Source: an uncultured Myxococcales bacterium (GTDB taxonomy: Bacteria; Myxococcota_A; Bradymonadia; UBA7976; UBA1532). From it: a DNA stretch of 39,933 bases. The position numbers and the translations under genes are program-made. The stretch covers positions 1-39,933 of the forward strand of contig CAINDO010000369.1 of the NCBI GenBank assembly GCA_903847385.1. Direction: 5' to 3'. Positions 28,423 through 36,157 of the stretch are shown piece by piece (the stretch's first letter is position 1; each line of letters begins with the position of its first letter). The notes below the pieces were generated by a model. That model did not search any database, was not told the DNA's origin, and saw nothing but the letters and a program-made list of their open reading frames with translations.

Positions 28423-30188
28423 GCGGCGACGCGAAGAAGCCCGGCAAGCCGAGCGACTGGCGCCTGATGGCCCGCCTTTGGCCCTACGTGTACGCCGACC
28501 GGCGCTGGCTCTGGCTCGTGGCCGTGCTCACGCCCCTGGGGGTGTTGCTCGGCCTCTGGCAGCCGCTGCTCCTGCGCGCGGCGATCGACGATCACATCGC
28601 CGCCCACAAGATGGACGGCCTCGGCGAGCTCGCGGCGGTCTACGTCGGCGTGGTCTCCGCGGGTTTCGCCGTGCGCGCGGTGGCCATGTACGGCCTGTCC
28701 GTGGTGGGCCTGCGCGGCCTGACGCGCCTGCGCCACGACATCTTCGCCCACGTCACGCGCCAGGGTCAGCGCTTCTTCGACCGCCGCACCACCGGCGCCC
28801 TGATGACGCGCACCACGAACGACGTCGAGGCCGTCTACGAGAGCCTCTCGATGGGCGCCATCAGCCTCATCACGGACGCCCTGACGATCCTCGGCACGCT
28901 GATCTCGATGCTCATCCTCGACTGGAAGCTCACCCTCGTCGCCGCCTCCGTGGGGCCGGCCATCGTGGCCGTGGTCGAGGTCTTCCGGCGCCGCATGCGC
29001 ACGTGGTCGGTGGTCATCCGGCAGACGCTGAGCAAGATGAACGGCTACTTCGCCGAGCGCGTGCACGGCATGTCCGTGCTGCAGCTCTACGGCGCCGAGG
29101 AGAAGGCCCGCAAGGAGTTCCGCGACCTGAACTACGCCTACGCCGACGCCTACCGCCGCTCCAACTGGTGGGACGCCGGCCTGTACGCGATCATGGACGG
29201 CATGAGCGCGCTGGCCATCGGCATCATGCTGTTCTACGGCGCCGGCAAGACGCTCGACGTGGGCAGCGGCGTCACGGTCGGCCTCCTGGTCGCGTTCATC
29301 GACTACCTGAACAAGATCTTCGTCCCGATCCGCGAGTTCTCGGGCAACGTGGCCACGCTCCAGCGCTCCACGGCCGCCCTCGACCGCGTGTTCGAGCTCC
29401 TGGACACACACGAGGAGATCACCTCGGGCCCGGTGAAGTCGGCGGAGCTGAGCGGCGGCGTACAGTTCCACGACGTCGATTTCGCCTATGGCCCCGACCG
29501 GCCGGACGTCCTCCACGGCGTCGACCTGACGCTGAAGCAGGGCGAGGTCCTGGCCATCGTGGGCGCCACGGGCAGCGGCAAGACGACCATCGGCAAGCTG
29601 CTCCTGCGCATGTACGACGGCTACCGCGGCTCCATCGTCCTCGACGGCCACGAGCTCCGCGACCTGGACGCGGACGTCCTGCACCGAAACGTGACGGTCG
29701 TCCACCAGGACACGTATCTGTTCGACGGCACGGTGGCCGAGAACATCGCCCTCTGGGACCCCGAGCTGATGGCCGACCGCGCCCGCATCGAAGAAGCCGG
29801 CCGCCGCGCCTGCGTCTCCGACTTCGTGGAGGCCCTGCCCGACCGTTGGGACGCCCGCATCACCGAGCGGGGCGGCAACCTGTCCTCGGGCCAGAAGCAG
29901 CTCTTGTCCATCGCCCGCGCCCTCTCGCGCCGCGCTCCCCTGGTCATCCTGGACGAGGCCACGGCCAGCGTCGACTCGCTCACGGAGCGCCAGATCGACC
30001 AGGCCATCGCCACGCTCTTCGAGGAGAAGACGGTCATCGTCATCGCCCACCGTCTGTCGACGATCGCCAAGGCCGATCGCATCATCGTCCTGCACCACGG
30101 CCGCGTCGTCGAGCAGGGCACGCACGAGTCGCTCCTCGCCGCGGGGGGTCGCTATAAACTCTTGGTCGAGACTGGCTTCGCGCTGTAA
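28419..30188 (+). CDS. ABC exporter half-transporter with catalytic glutamate
   Basis: The 589-residue protein is the second exporter half. A membrane domain of six helices (~20-310) is followed by an ATPase with Walker A GATGSGKTT at 382-390, Q-loop VHQDTYLFDG, a variant signature LSSGQ at 488-492, Walker B LVILD with D512 and catalytic E513, and H-loop IAHRLS. In heterodimeric exporters the partner that keeps the Glu usually carries the non-canonical signature, because that signature faces the degenerate site of the other subunit; this is seen here. The ATG at 28419 overlaps the upstream stop by four bases. Open frame extends further upstream, but that part lies inside the previous gene in another frame and is a shadow. 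Confidence 0.92.
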   Translation: MSGDAKKPGKPSDWRLMARLWPYVYADRRWLWLVAVLTPLGVLLGLWQPLLLRAAIDDHIAAHKMDGLGELAAVYVGVVSAGFAVRAVAMYGLSVVGLRGLTRLRHDIFAHVTRQGQRFFDRRTTGALMTRTTNDVEAVYESLSMGAISLITDALTILGTLISMLILDWKLTLVAASVGPAIVAVVEVFRRRMRTWSVVIRQTLSKMNGYFAERVHGMSVLQLYGAEEKARKEFRDLNYAYADAYRRSNWWDAGLYAIMDGMSALAIGIMLFYGAGKTLDVGSGVTVGLLVAFIDYLNKIFVPIREFSGNVATLQRSTAALDRVFELLDTHEEITSGPVKSAELSGGVQFHDVDFAYGPDRPDVLHGVDLTLKQGEVLAIVGATGSGKTTIGKLLLRMYDGYRGSIVLDGHELRDLDADVLHRNVTVVHQDTYLFDGTVAENIALWDPELMADRARIEEAGRRACVSDFVEALPDRWDARITERGGNLSSGQKQLLSIARALSRRAPLVILDEATASVDSLTERQIDQAIATLFEEKTVIVIAHRLSTIAKADRIIVLHHGRVVEQGTHESLLAAGGRYKLLVETGFAL

Positions 30189-30209
30189 TCCCGAGCGTCG
30201 ACACCCCTC

Positions 30210-30215
30210 AAGGAG
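30210..30215 (+). promoter_or_regulatory. Strong ribosome binding site AAGGAG
   Basis: AAGGAG lies eight bases before the ATG at 30224. It is one of the clearest Shine-Dalgarno sites in the window and suggests the small outer-membrane protein is made in higher amount than its operon neighbours. Confidence 0.55.
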
Positions 30216-30223
30216 AACCACCC

Positions 30224-30970
30224 ATGCGCACCCTGACCCCCTCCCTGCTCCTGGCGCTCCTCGCGCTCCCCGGCCTCGCCCAGGCCGACATCCTGACCGC
30301 CTCGGTCGCCGCCAAGGGCCTGACCACCGGCGGCACCGGCTACCTGGCCGACAAGTGGGATGGCCCCTTCGGTTACGGCCTCGAGGCCGGCATCGAGCTG
30401 TTCGGCATCGACGTGCTGGGCGAGGCCTACATGTTCGACACCGACCAGTACCAGTTCAGCGGCAACCTGGGCTTCGACATGACCTTCGGCGAGGACTTCC
30501 GCATCACGCCGGGCATCCTGGCCGGCGCCATCGTGTACTACCTGCCCGAGCCCACCACGCCGAGCGGCCTGGACACGAGCACCCTGCCCGCGGACGTCCG
30601 CGCCACCATCGGCGAGAGCAACCTGGCCAAGATCGACGAGCAGTACCAGTCGATCGCGAAGGACGAGGAGACGGCCAACCGCACGCTGACCGCCCTCTCC
30701 GGCCGCGCGCGCCTCACGCTCGAGTACGCACTCCTGCCGGTGCTCTTCCTCGGCGTCGAGGGGGACGTGGGCCTGCACTACCTGGTGAGCGGTTCGGACG
30801 CGACCACGAAGGCCAAGAAGAGTCTGATCGCCGAGCAGAAGGCGGAGCACCCGGGCAAGGACGCCGCGTACGACGCCCTCGGTGACGCCATCCACGCCAA
30901 CGACAGCACCGAGATCGACCGCACCGGCATGAACTTCAGCGCCGGCGCCTTCATCAAACTGGAACTCTGA
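30224..30970 (+). CDS. Small outer-membrane beta-barrel-like protein
   Basis: The 248-residue protein has a signal peptide (MRTLTPSLLLALLALPGLAQA-D) and then alternating amphipathic strands such as FGYGLEAGIELFGIDVLGEAY, QFSGNLGFDMTFGEDF and ALLPVLFLGVEGDVGLHYLV. Two charged helical insertions (AKIDEQYQSIAKDEE, KKSLIAEQKAEH) would sit outside the barrel. The final strand ends in GAFIKLEL, with a hydrophobic last residue as in barrel proteins. It begins 35 bases after the ABC exporter and ends six bases before the peroxidase-like gene, so it is part of the same transcriptional unit. An outer-membrane exit for the exported compound is a possibility but is only inferred from context. Confidence 0.72.
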   Translation: MRTLTPSLLLALLALPGLAQADILTASVAAKGLTTGGTGYLADKWDGPFGYGLEAGIELFGIDVLGEAYMFDTDQYQFSGNLGFDMTFGEDFRITPGILAGAIVYYLPEPTTPSGLDTSTLPADVRATIGESNLAKIDEQYQSIAKDEETANRTLTALSGRARLTLEYALLPVLFLGVEGDVGLHYLVSGSDATTKAKKSLIAEQKAEHPGKDAAYDALGDAIHANDSTEIDRTGMNFSAGAFIKLEL

Positions 30971-30976
30971 GCCCCG

Positions 30977-31309
30977 ATGGACACCTACTACAAGCCCGAG
31001 GACCTCCCCAAGTTCCCGCAGATCGCCGAGGGCAACGACCTCCTGGCGAAGAAGTTCTTCGAGTACTACGGGGCGGTCTTCGCCGAGGGCGCGCTCACGG
31101 CCCGCGAGAAGTCGCTCATCGCCCTGGCGGTGGCCCACGCGGTCCAGTGCCCCTACTGCATTGACGCCTACAGCAACGACTGCCTGGAGAAGGGCTCGGA
31201 CCTGGAGCAGATGACCGAGGCCGTTCACGTGGCCTGCGCCATCCGCGGCGGCGCCAGCCTGGTGCACGGGGTCCAGATGCTCGGGCACGTGCACAAGAAG
31301 GGCATGTGA
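30977..31309 (+). CDS. Arsenosugar-associated AhpD-like peroxidase-family protein
   Basis: The 110-residue protein belongs to the carboxymuconolactone decarboxylase/AhpD fold. The core ALTAREKSLIALAVAHAVQCPYCIDAY holds Glu44 and the redox pair C58-x-x-C61. The subtype that begins MDTYYKPEDLPKF and ends in HVHKKGM is the one typically found next to ArsS and annotated as arsenosugar biosynthesis-associated peroxidase-like protein. Its stop overlaps the GTG of arsS by four bases (GTGA), which supports coupled expression. Its biochemical role is not established in this family; thiol redox chemistry or handling of an arsenic intermediate would fit the CPYC motif. Confidence 0.87.
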   Translation: MDTYYKPEDLPKFPQIAEGNDLLAKKFFEYYGAVFAEGALTAREKSLIALAVAHAVQCPYCIDAYSNDCLEKGSDLEQMTEAVHVACAIRGGASLVHGVQMLGHVHKKGM

Positions 31310-32418
31310 CCGCGATGTTCGAGACCGGGTCCGACTTCGTCGCCCTTTCGAGCCTGGAGGCCGGACCCAAGCGCTCGACCACGCTGCTGTCGCGCCGGGT
31401 GCCGCTCGCCGCGCCCGACGCCCAGCTCGCCCTGCTCGACGCCCTGGACCTGCCCGGCGGCGACTTCGAGGCCCGATTGGCCGAGGCCGGCATCCCCGGT
31501 CTGTCGCCCAAGCCGCTGGGGTTCTTTCAGATCAACGTGGGCAAACTCTGCAACATGACCTGCAGACACTGCCACGTGGACGCCGGCCCCGATCGCACGG
31601 ACGAACAGATGGACCGGGCGACGGCCGAGGCGTGTGTCGCCGCGCTGGCCCGAACCCCGGCGCATACGGTGGACATCACCGGCGGCGCCCCGGAGCTCAA
31701 CCCCCACTTCGAGTATCTCGTCGAGGAGAGCGTTCGCCTCGGGCGCCATGTCATCGACCGCTGCAACCTGACGATCCTGCTCTTGCCCCGGTTCCGGCAC
31801 CTGCCCGAGTGGCTGGCCGAGCGCGGCGTCGAGGTCGTGTGTTCGCTGCCCCACTGGCGCATGCGCAACACGGACGCCCAGCGCGGGGACGGCACGTTCG
31901 AGAAGTCCATCGCGGCGCTGCGGCTGCTCAACGCCGCGGGCTACGGTCGGGGCGACCCCGCGCGGCGGCTCACGCTGGTCTCCAACCCCGCGGGTGCGTT
32001 CCTGGCGGGCAGTCAGCTCGCCATGGAGCGCGAGTGGCGGGTCGGCCTGGAGCGCGAGCACGGCGTCCACTTCGACCGCCTCATCTGTCTGAACAACATG
32101 CCCATCTCGCGCTACCTGGAGTGGCTGGAGAGCACGGGCAACCTGGCCGCGTACATGGAGCGGCTGACGGCGGCGTTCAACCCCGCCGCCGTGGACGGCC
32201 TGATGTGTCGCGACACCCTGTCGATCTCGTGGGACGGCCGCATCTACGACTGCGACTTCAACCAGATGCTCGCGCTGCCGAGTGTGGTCGAGGGCCGCTT
32301 CGTGCGCGTGCAGGACTTCGACGCGGCGACCTTCGCCGCCCGGCGCATCGTCACGGCGCGCCACTGCTTCGGCTGCACGGCCGGCGCGGGCAGCTCCTGC
32401 GGCGGGGCGACGACCTGA
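31306..32418 (+). CDS. arsS: Radical SAM enzyme ArsS of arsenosugar biosynthesis
   Basis: The 370-residue protein has the radical SAM cluster C82-x3-C86-x2-C89 in KLCNMTCRHCHVDAG and the family landmarks TVDITGGAPELNPHF, LTLVSNPAGAFL, LICLNNMPISRYLEWL and SWDGRIYDCDFNQML. It ends with a Cys-rich tail, HCFGCTAGAGSSCGG. This is the ArsS family, which with the methyltransferase ArsM forms dimethylarsinoyl-adenosine, the precursor of arsenosugars. Some family members are selenoproteins; here the conserved positions are plain Cys and no internal TGA is used. I chose GTG at 31306 because of the overlap with the previous gene; ATG at 31315 is the alternative. No arsM or ars regulator is visible in the window. 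Confidence 0.9.
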   Translation: MTAMFETGSDFVALSSLEAGPKRSTTLLSRRVPLAAPDAQLALLDALDLPGGDFEARLAEAGIPGLSPKPLGFFQINVGKLCNMTCRHCHVDAGPDRTDEQMDRATAEACVAALARTPAHTVDITGGAPELNPHFEYLVEESVRLGRHVIDRCNLTILLLPRFRHLPEWLAERGVEVVCSLPHWRMRNTDAQRGDGTFEKSIAALRLLNAAGYGRGDPARRLTLVSNPAGAFLAGSQLAMEREWRVGLEREHGVHFDRLICLNNMPISRYLEWLESTGNLAAYMERLTAAFNPAAVDGLMCRDTLSISWDGRIYDCDFNQMLALPSVVEGRFVRVQDFDAATFAARRIVTARHCFGCTAGAGSSCGGATT

Positions 32419-32522
32419 GCGCCCACCGGCGAGACGATCTTTTTACAAACGGGTGACCCCCCGCTGACCATATCAAAACGGGCGCGGCGTAGCGTGGACT
32501 CAGACGACACACGGAGCCCCTC

Positions 32523-33878
32523 ATGAAGACACGCCTCGCCCTGCTGACCGCCCTCGCCGCGCTGAGCACGCTGCTGCTCGCCGCCGCCCCCACCGCGGCC
32601 TTCGGCCCGCTCGCCACTGTGCCCGAGGGCCCGCCTCTGAGCCTGGAGACGCGCGTGAGCACCCCGCTCGCGCCCGCCGGCCAGACCAGCACCGCCTATG
32701 TCAAGGTGCAGCTCACGGGGCGCGCGCTGGAGATGGCCGCGCGCCCGCCGGTGAACGTCGCGCTGGTCATCGACAAGTCCGGCTCGATGCAGGGCGTGAA
32801 GATGGACCGCGCCAAGGAGGCGGCCATCCAGGCCATCAGCAAGCTCTCGCCGCAGGACATCGTGAGCATCGTCACCTACGACACCACGGTGAGCGTGCTG
32901 GCGCCGGCCACCAAGGCCAGCGACAAGGCCACGCTGTTCGACGCCGTGCGTCGCATCCACGCCGGGGGCGACACCGCCCTTTTCGCCGGTGTGTCCAAGG
33001 GCGCGGCCGAGGTGCGCAAGTTCCTGGAGCGCGGCCGCGTGAACCGGGTGCTGCTGCTGAGCGACGGCCTGGCCAACGTGGGCCCGAGCACGCCGGCGGA
33101 TCTGGGCGCCCTGGGCGCGAGCCTGGTGCGCGAGGGCATCTCGGTCACGACCTTCGGCCTGGGCCTGGGCTACAATGAGGACTTGATGACCGAGCTCGCC
33201 CGACAGAGTGATGGCAACCACGCGTTCATCGAGGACGCCGCCAATCTGTCTCAGTTCTTCGACCTGGAGTTGGGCACCGCCGCGGCCGTGGTCGCACAGG
33301 ACGTGCAGCTCCGCCTGGACTGCGGCGACGGCGTGCGCCCCGTGCGCGTCTTGGGCCGCCCGGCGGACATCATCGGCCGCTCCGTCACGACCTCGATGAA
33401 TCAGATCTACGCCCGACAGACGCAGCATCTGTTGCTCGAGGTCGAGCTCTCGCCGGGCGCCCCGAACGAGCGGCGCACCCTGGCGACCGTGAGCGCGACT
33501 TACGGCAACCTGGGCTCGCGCGTCAGCGAGTCCCTGTCCGGGGACGTCGCCGTGACCTTCACGAGCGACCGGATGGCCGTGGAGCGCGCGACGGATCAGG
33601 GTGTGATGATCTCGGCCGTGGAACACATCGCCAACGAGCGCAACGCCCTGGCCGTGTCCATGCGCGACCGGGGGGACGTGCAGCAGGCGCGCCAGCTTCT
33701 CCAGCAGAACGCCGCCTGGCTCGACGACAACCACACGCGCTACAAGGCCCCTTCGCTGGAGCGCCTGAAGAACGACAACGAGGAGGACGCCCAGAACCTC
33801 GAGGGCGAGAACTGGAACCGCCAGCGCAAGACGATGCGCAAGAAGCAGCTCAAGCTCGAACTCCAGCAGATGTATTGA
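32523..33878 (+). CDS. Exported von Willebrand factor A domain protein
   Basis: The 451-residue protein has a signal peptide (LALLTALAALSTLLLAAAPTAAF) and a VWA domain (~75-250) with a complete MIDAS: D84-x-S86-x-S88 in VALVIDKSGSMQG, a Thr in AGGDTALFAG and an Asp in LLLSDGLANVG. A second, strand-rich domain (~260-365) resembles regions found C-terminal to VWA in chloride-channel-type and bacterial secreted VWA proteins. The last ~90 residues are charged and helical (QQARQLLQQNAAWLDDNH, then KTMRKKQLKLELQQMY). GGAG six bases before the ATG gives a good ribosome site. It sits 18 bases upstream of a histidine kinase, so it may be functionally linked to that sensor. Confidence 0.88.
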   Translation: MKTRLALLTALAALSTLLLAAAPTAAFGPLATVPEGPPLSLETRVSTPLAPAGQTSTAYVKVQLTGRALEMAARPPVNVALVIDKSGSMQGVKMDRAKEAAIQAISKLSPQDIVSIVTYDTTVSVLAPATKASDKATLFDAVRRIHAGGDTALFAGVSKGAAEVRKFLERGRVNRVLLLSDGLANVGPSTPADLGALGASLVREGISVTTFGLGLGYNEDLMTELARQSDGNHAFIEDAANLSQFFDLELGTAAAVVAQDVQLRLDCGDGVRPVRVLGRPADIIGRSVTTSMNQIYARQTQHLLLEVELSPGAPNERRTLATVSATYGNLGSRVSESLSGDVAVTFTSDRMAVERATDQGVMISAVEHIANERNALAVSMRDRGDVQQARQLLQQNAAWLDDNHTRYKAPSLERLKNDNEEDAQNLEGENWNRQRKTMRKKQLKLELQQMY

Positions 33879-33896
33879 CCCGAGGTCCCGACCGCC

Positions 33897-35435
33897 GTGC
33901 GCGCCCCCCGACTCCGATTGCCGCTCGTGCTCCTGGCGCTGCTCGCCACCGGGCTGGCCGTGTTCACCGGCCTGCGCCTCGCGGGCGAGGATCGGCGGCG
34001 GGTCGAGGCGGAGTGGCGGCGGCTGTCCCAGGCCCCGCTGGAGGGCCACGCGCGGGGCGTCGGCGCGCTGCTGACCGACCGCGTGGCGCCGTTGCTGGCC
34101 CTCACGGACGACCTGCCGAACACACCGGACGAACTGCGTGCGCGGCTGCGAAAGGGGGTGTGGTTCCGCCACGCGCTGGTGGCGGACGCCGAGGGGCGCA
34201 TCGTGTTCCCGCCCGCCGCCGCCCGCAGCGCCGCCGAGACGGAGTTCCTGGAGCGCAGCCGTCCGGCGTGGTCGCGGGGACTCACCGCCGAGGCCCCGCC
34301 CGACGCCGACGCCACGGCCGCCGCCGACGCCCCCGCGCGGAGCTGGCAGTGGCGCACCTGGTACTGGGGCCCGGGTCTGCACCTGGGGTTCCTGCGCGCC
34401 CTGCCGGACGGCCGGCGCGTGCTCGTCGAGCTCGACCGCTCGCGCCTGCTCGCCGATGTGATGGAGCGCCTGCCCGCGGACGCCGCCGAGGAGCCCGCGT
34501 CGCGCCTGGTGGACGAGGCCGGGCGTGATCTGTACGTGTGGGGCGCGCCGGAGTCGGCCCCCGCGGCGGAGTCCCTGGACGTGCCCCTGCCCGCGCCCCT
34601 CTCCAACTGGCACCTGCGGCGCGCGTCCACGCCCCCCGCGGACGCCGGCGCGCGTCTCGGCCTGTGGGCGGGCATCGCGGCGGCGCTGGCGGCCTTCTTC
34701 GGCGGGCTCCTGTTCATCCACCGCGAGAGCGCCCGCACCGTGCGAGAAGCCATGCAGCGCGTGACCTTCGTGAACCAGGTGTCCCACGAGCTGAAGACAC
34801 CGTTGACCAACATCCGCATGTACGCCGAGATGCTCGACGAGGAGCTGGATCTGTCCCCGGACGACCCGGCGCGGCGGCATCTGGGCGTTGTCATCGCCGA
34901 GAGTCAGAGACTGTCGCGGCTCATCGCCAACATCCTGACCTTCGCCCGGAGTCAGCGCCAGCACCTCACGCTGAACCGCACGCCGACCGTGCCGGACGCC
35001 CTCGTGCGGCAGGTGGTCGAGGGCTTCGCCCCTGCGCTGCAGGCGCGCGGCATCGAGGTCTCGCTCGACCTGCAGGCGCCCTCGCCCCGGGCGCTGGATC
35101 CGGACGCCGTCGGTCAGATCCTCGGCAATCTCATCGGCAACGTGGAGAAATACGCCTCGGCGGGCCGATGGCTGGGCGTCTCGGCCCGGGTCGAAGACGA
35201 CCGTGTGATGCTCCGCGTGTCCGACCGCGGCCCGGGCATCCCCGCCGGGGCGCGGGAGCGTGTGTTCGCCCCCTTCGAGCGGCTGGACGACCGACTGACC
35301 GAGGGTGTGTCCGGCACGGGCATCGGCCTGACCATCGCCCGGGAGCTCGCCCGCCTGCACGGCGGCGACGTGTGTCTGTTGCCGACCGAGGTCGGCGCCT
35401 GTTTCGAAGTGACCCTGACGGGAGCCGCCGCATGA
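33897..35435 (+). CDS. Membrane-bound sensor histidine kinase
   Basis: The 512-residue kinase has one transmembrane helix at ~7-28, a large extracytoplasmic sensing region (~30-260) of no family I recognise, and a second transmembrane helix at ~262-282. The dimerisation/phosphotransfer domain has His297 in VSHELKTPLTN. The ATPase has N-box ILGNLIGNVEKYAS, G1 SDRGPGIP, F-box FAPFERLDD and G2 GTGIGLTIARELARLHGG, so all catalytic parts are present. The GTG start at 33897 follows GAGGT at about nine bases. Its stop overlaps the ATG of the response regulator by four bases (ATGA), making them a cognate pair. The stimulus is unknown; the secreted VWA protein encoded upstream is a candidate partner. 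Confidence 0.92.
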   Translation: MRAPRLRLPLVLLALLATGLAVFTGLRLAGEDRRRVEAEWRRLSQAPLEGHARGVGALLTDRVAPLLALTDDLPNTPDELRARLRKGVWFRHALVADAEGRIVFPPAAARSAAETEFLERSRPAWSRGLTAEAPPDADATAAADAPARSWQWRTWYWGPGLHLGFLRALPDGRRVLVELDRSRLLADVMERLPADAAEEPASRLVDEAGRDLYVWGAPESAPAAESLDVPLPAPLSNWHLRRASTPPADAGARLGLWAGIAAALAAFFGGLLFIHRESARTVREAMQRVTFVNQVSHELKTPLTNIRMYAEMLDEELDLSPDDPARRHLGVVIAESQRLSRLIANILTFARSQRQHLTLNRTPTVPDALVRQVVEGFAPALQARGIEVSLDLQAPSPRALDPDAVGQILGNLIGNVEKYASAGRWLGVSARVEDDRVMLRVSDRGPGIPAGARERVFAPFERLDDRLTEGVSGTGIGLTIARELARLHGGDVCLLPTEVGACFEVTLTGAAA

Positions 35436-36154
35436 CGACCCTGACCGAGCTCGACGTGCTGATCGCCGAGGACGACACCAACATCGCCGCCGGGCTGGCC
35501 GATCTGTTGCGCGGCGAGGGCTACCGCGTGACCGTGGCCGCCGACGGCCGCCAAGCGCTCGAGGCCTTTCGCCGGGCGCCCCCGGACATCGTGCTCCTCG
35601 ACATCATGATGCCGCACGTGAACGGCTACGATGTGTGTCGCGAGATCCGCCGCACGGACGCGCGGGCCGCGATCCTGTTCCTGAGCGCCAAGTCCGAGGA
35701 GATCGACCGTGTCATCGGCCTGGAGCTCGGGGCGGACGACTTCATCAACAAGCCCTTCGGTGTCAAAGAGGTCCTGGCGCGCATCCGCGCCGTGTCGCGC
35801 CGGTGTCTGGCCAGCCGGCCCGCGCCCGCACCGGACGCGGACGGCGGAGCGCCGCAGCCCTTCCGCATCGGCGACCTGGACGTGTACCCCGCCGAACTGC
35901 GCGCGCGGCGCGCCGAAGCGACCATCGACCTGAGCCTGCGGGACGTGCGCATCCTGGCGCTGCTCCACCGCGAGGCGGGCCGCGTGGTCGACCGCGATCA
36001 CTTCTTCCGGGTGTGTTGGGGCCTGGACCACCTGCCCAACAGCCGCACGCTCGACCAGCACATCAGCAAGCTGCGCCGCCGCATCGAGCGCGATCCCGAG
36101 GCGCCGGTCATCATCCGCACGGTGCACGGCGTCGGATACCGCCACGAGGCGTGA
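35432..36154 (+). CDS. OmpR/PhoB-family response regulator
   Basis: The 240-residue regulator has a receiver domain with acidic residues in IAEDDTN, phospho-acceptor D57 in IVLLDIMMP, Ser in FLSAKS and Lys in FINKPFG. The winged-helix DNA-binding domain (~145-238) contains LSLRDVRILALLHREAGRVVDRD, the recognition-helix region SRTLDQHISKLRRRIE and the wing IRTVHGVGYRHE. It is encoded directly after its kinase with a four-base overlap. Targets are not identifiable from the sequence. The gene ends three bases before the stop of the convergent sulfatase-like gene, so the two transcripts must read into each other unless termination is factor-dependent. Confidence 0.93.
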   Translation: MTTLTELDVLIAEDDTNIAAGLADLLRGEGYRVTVAADGRQALEAFRRAPPDIVLLDIMMPHVNGYDVCREIRRTDARAAILFLSAKSEEIDRVIGLELGADDFINKPFGVKEVLARIRAVSRRCLASRPAPAPDADGGAPQPFRIGDLDVYPAELRARRAEATIDLSLRDVRILALLHREAGRVVDRDHFFRVCWGLDHLPNSRTLDQHISKLRRRIERDPEAPVIIRTVHGVGYRHEA

Positions 36155-36157
36155 GCG

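Noticed and set aside
32416-32418. Stop TGA of arsS as a possible selenocysteine codon.
   Set aside because: The conserved SSCGG tail is already complete before it, and the sequence after it shows no conserved extension or obvious SECIS-like hairpin.
32420-32446. Possible intrinsic terminator after arsS (CGCC-CACC-GGCG, then TTTTT).
   Set aside because: The stem is only four pairs and the T-run starts eight bases after it. The AT-rich patch more probably belongs to the upstream region of the VWA gene.
32442-32495. Promoter for the VWA gene from TTTACA or CTGACC.
   Set aside because: No -10 hexamer with acceptable spacing follows either element; the nearest, TATCAA, is 23 bases from TTTACA.
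32244-35360. A 1,038-residue minus-strand frame across the VWA and kinase genes.
   Set aside because: It is composed of Arg/Ala/His/Gln-rich shadow sequence without domains, opposite two genes with complete motifs.
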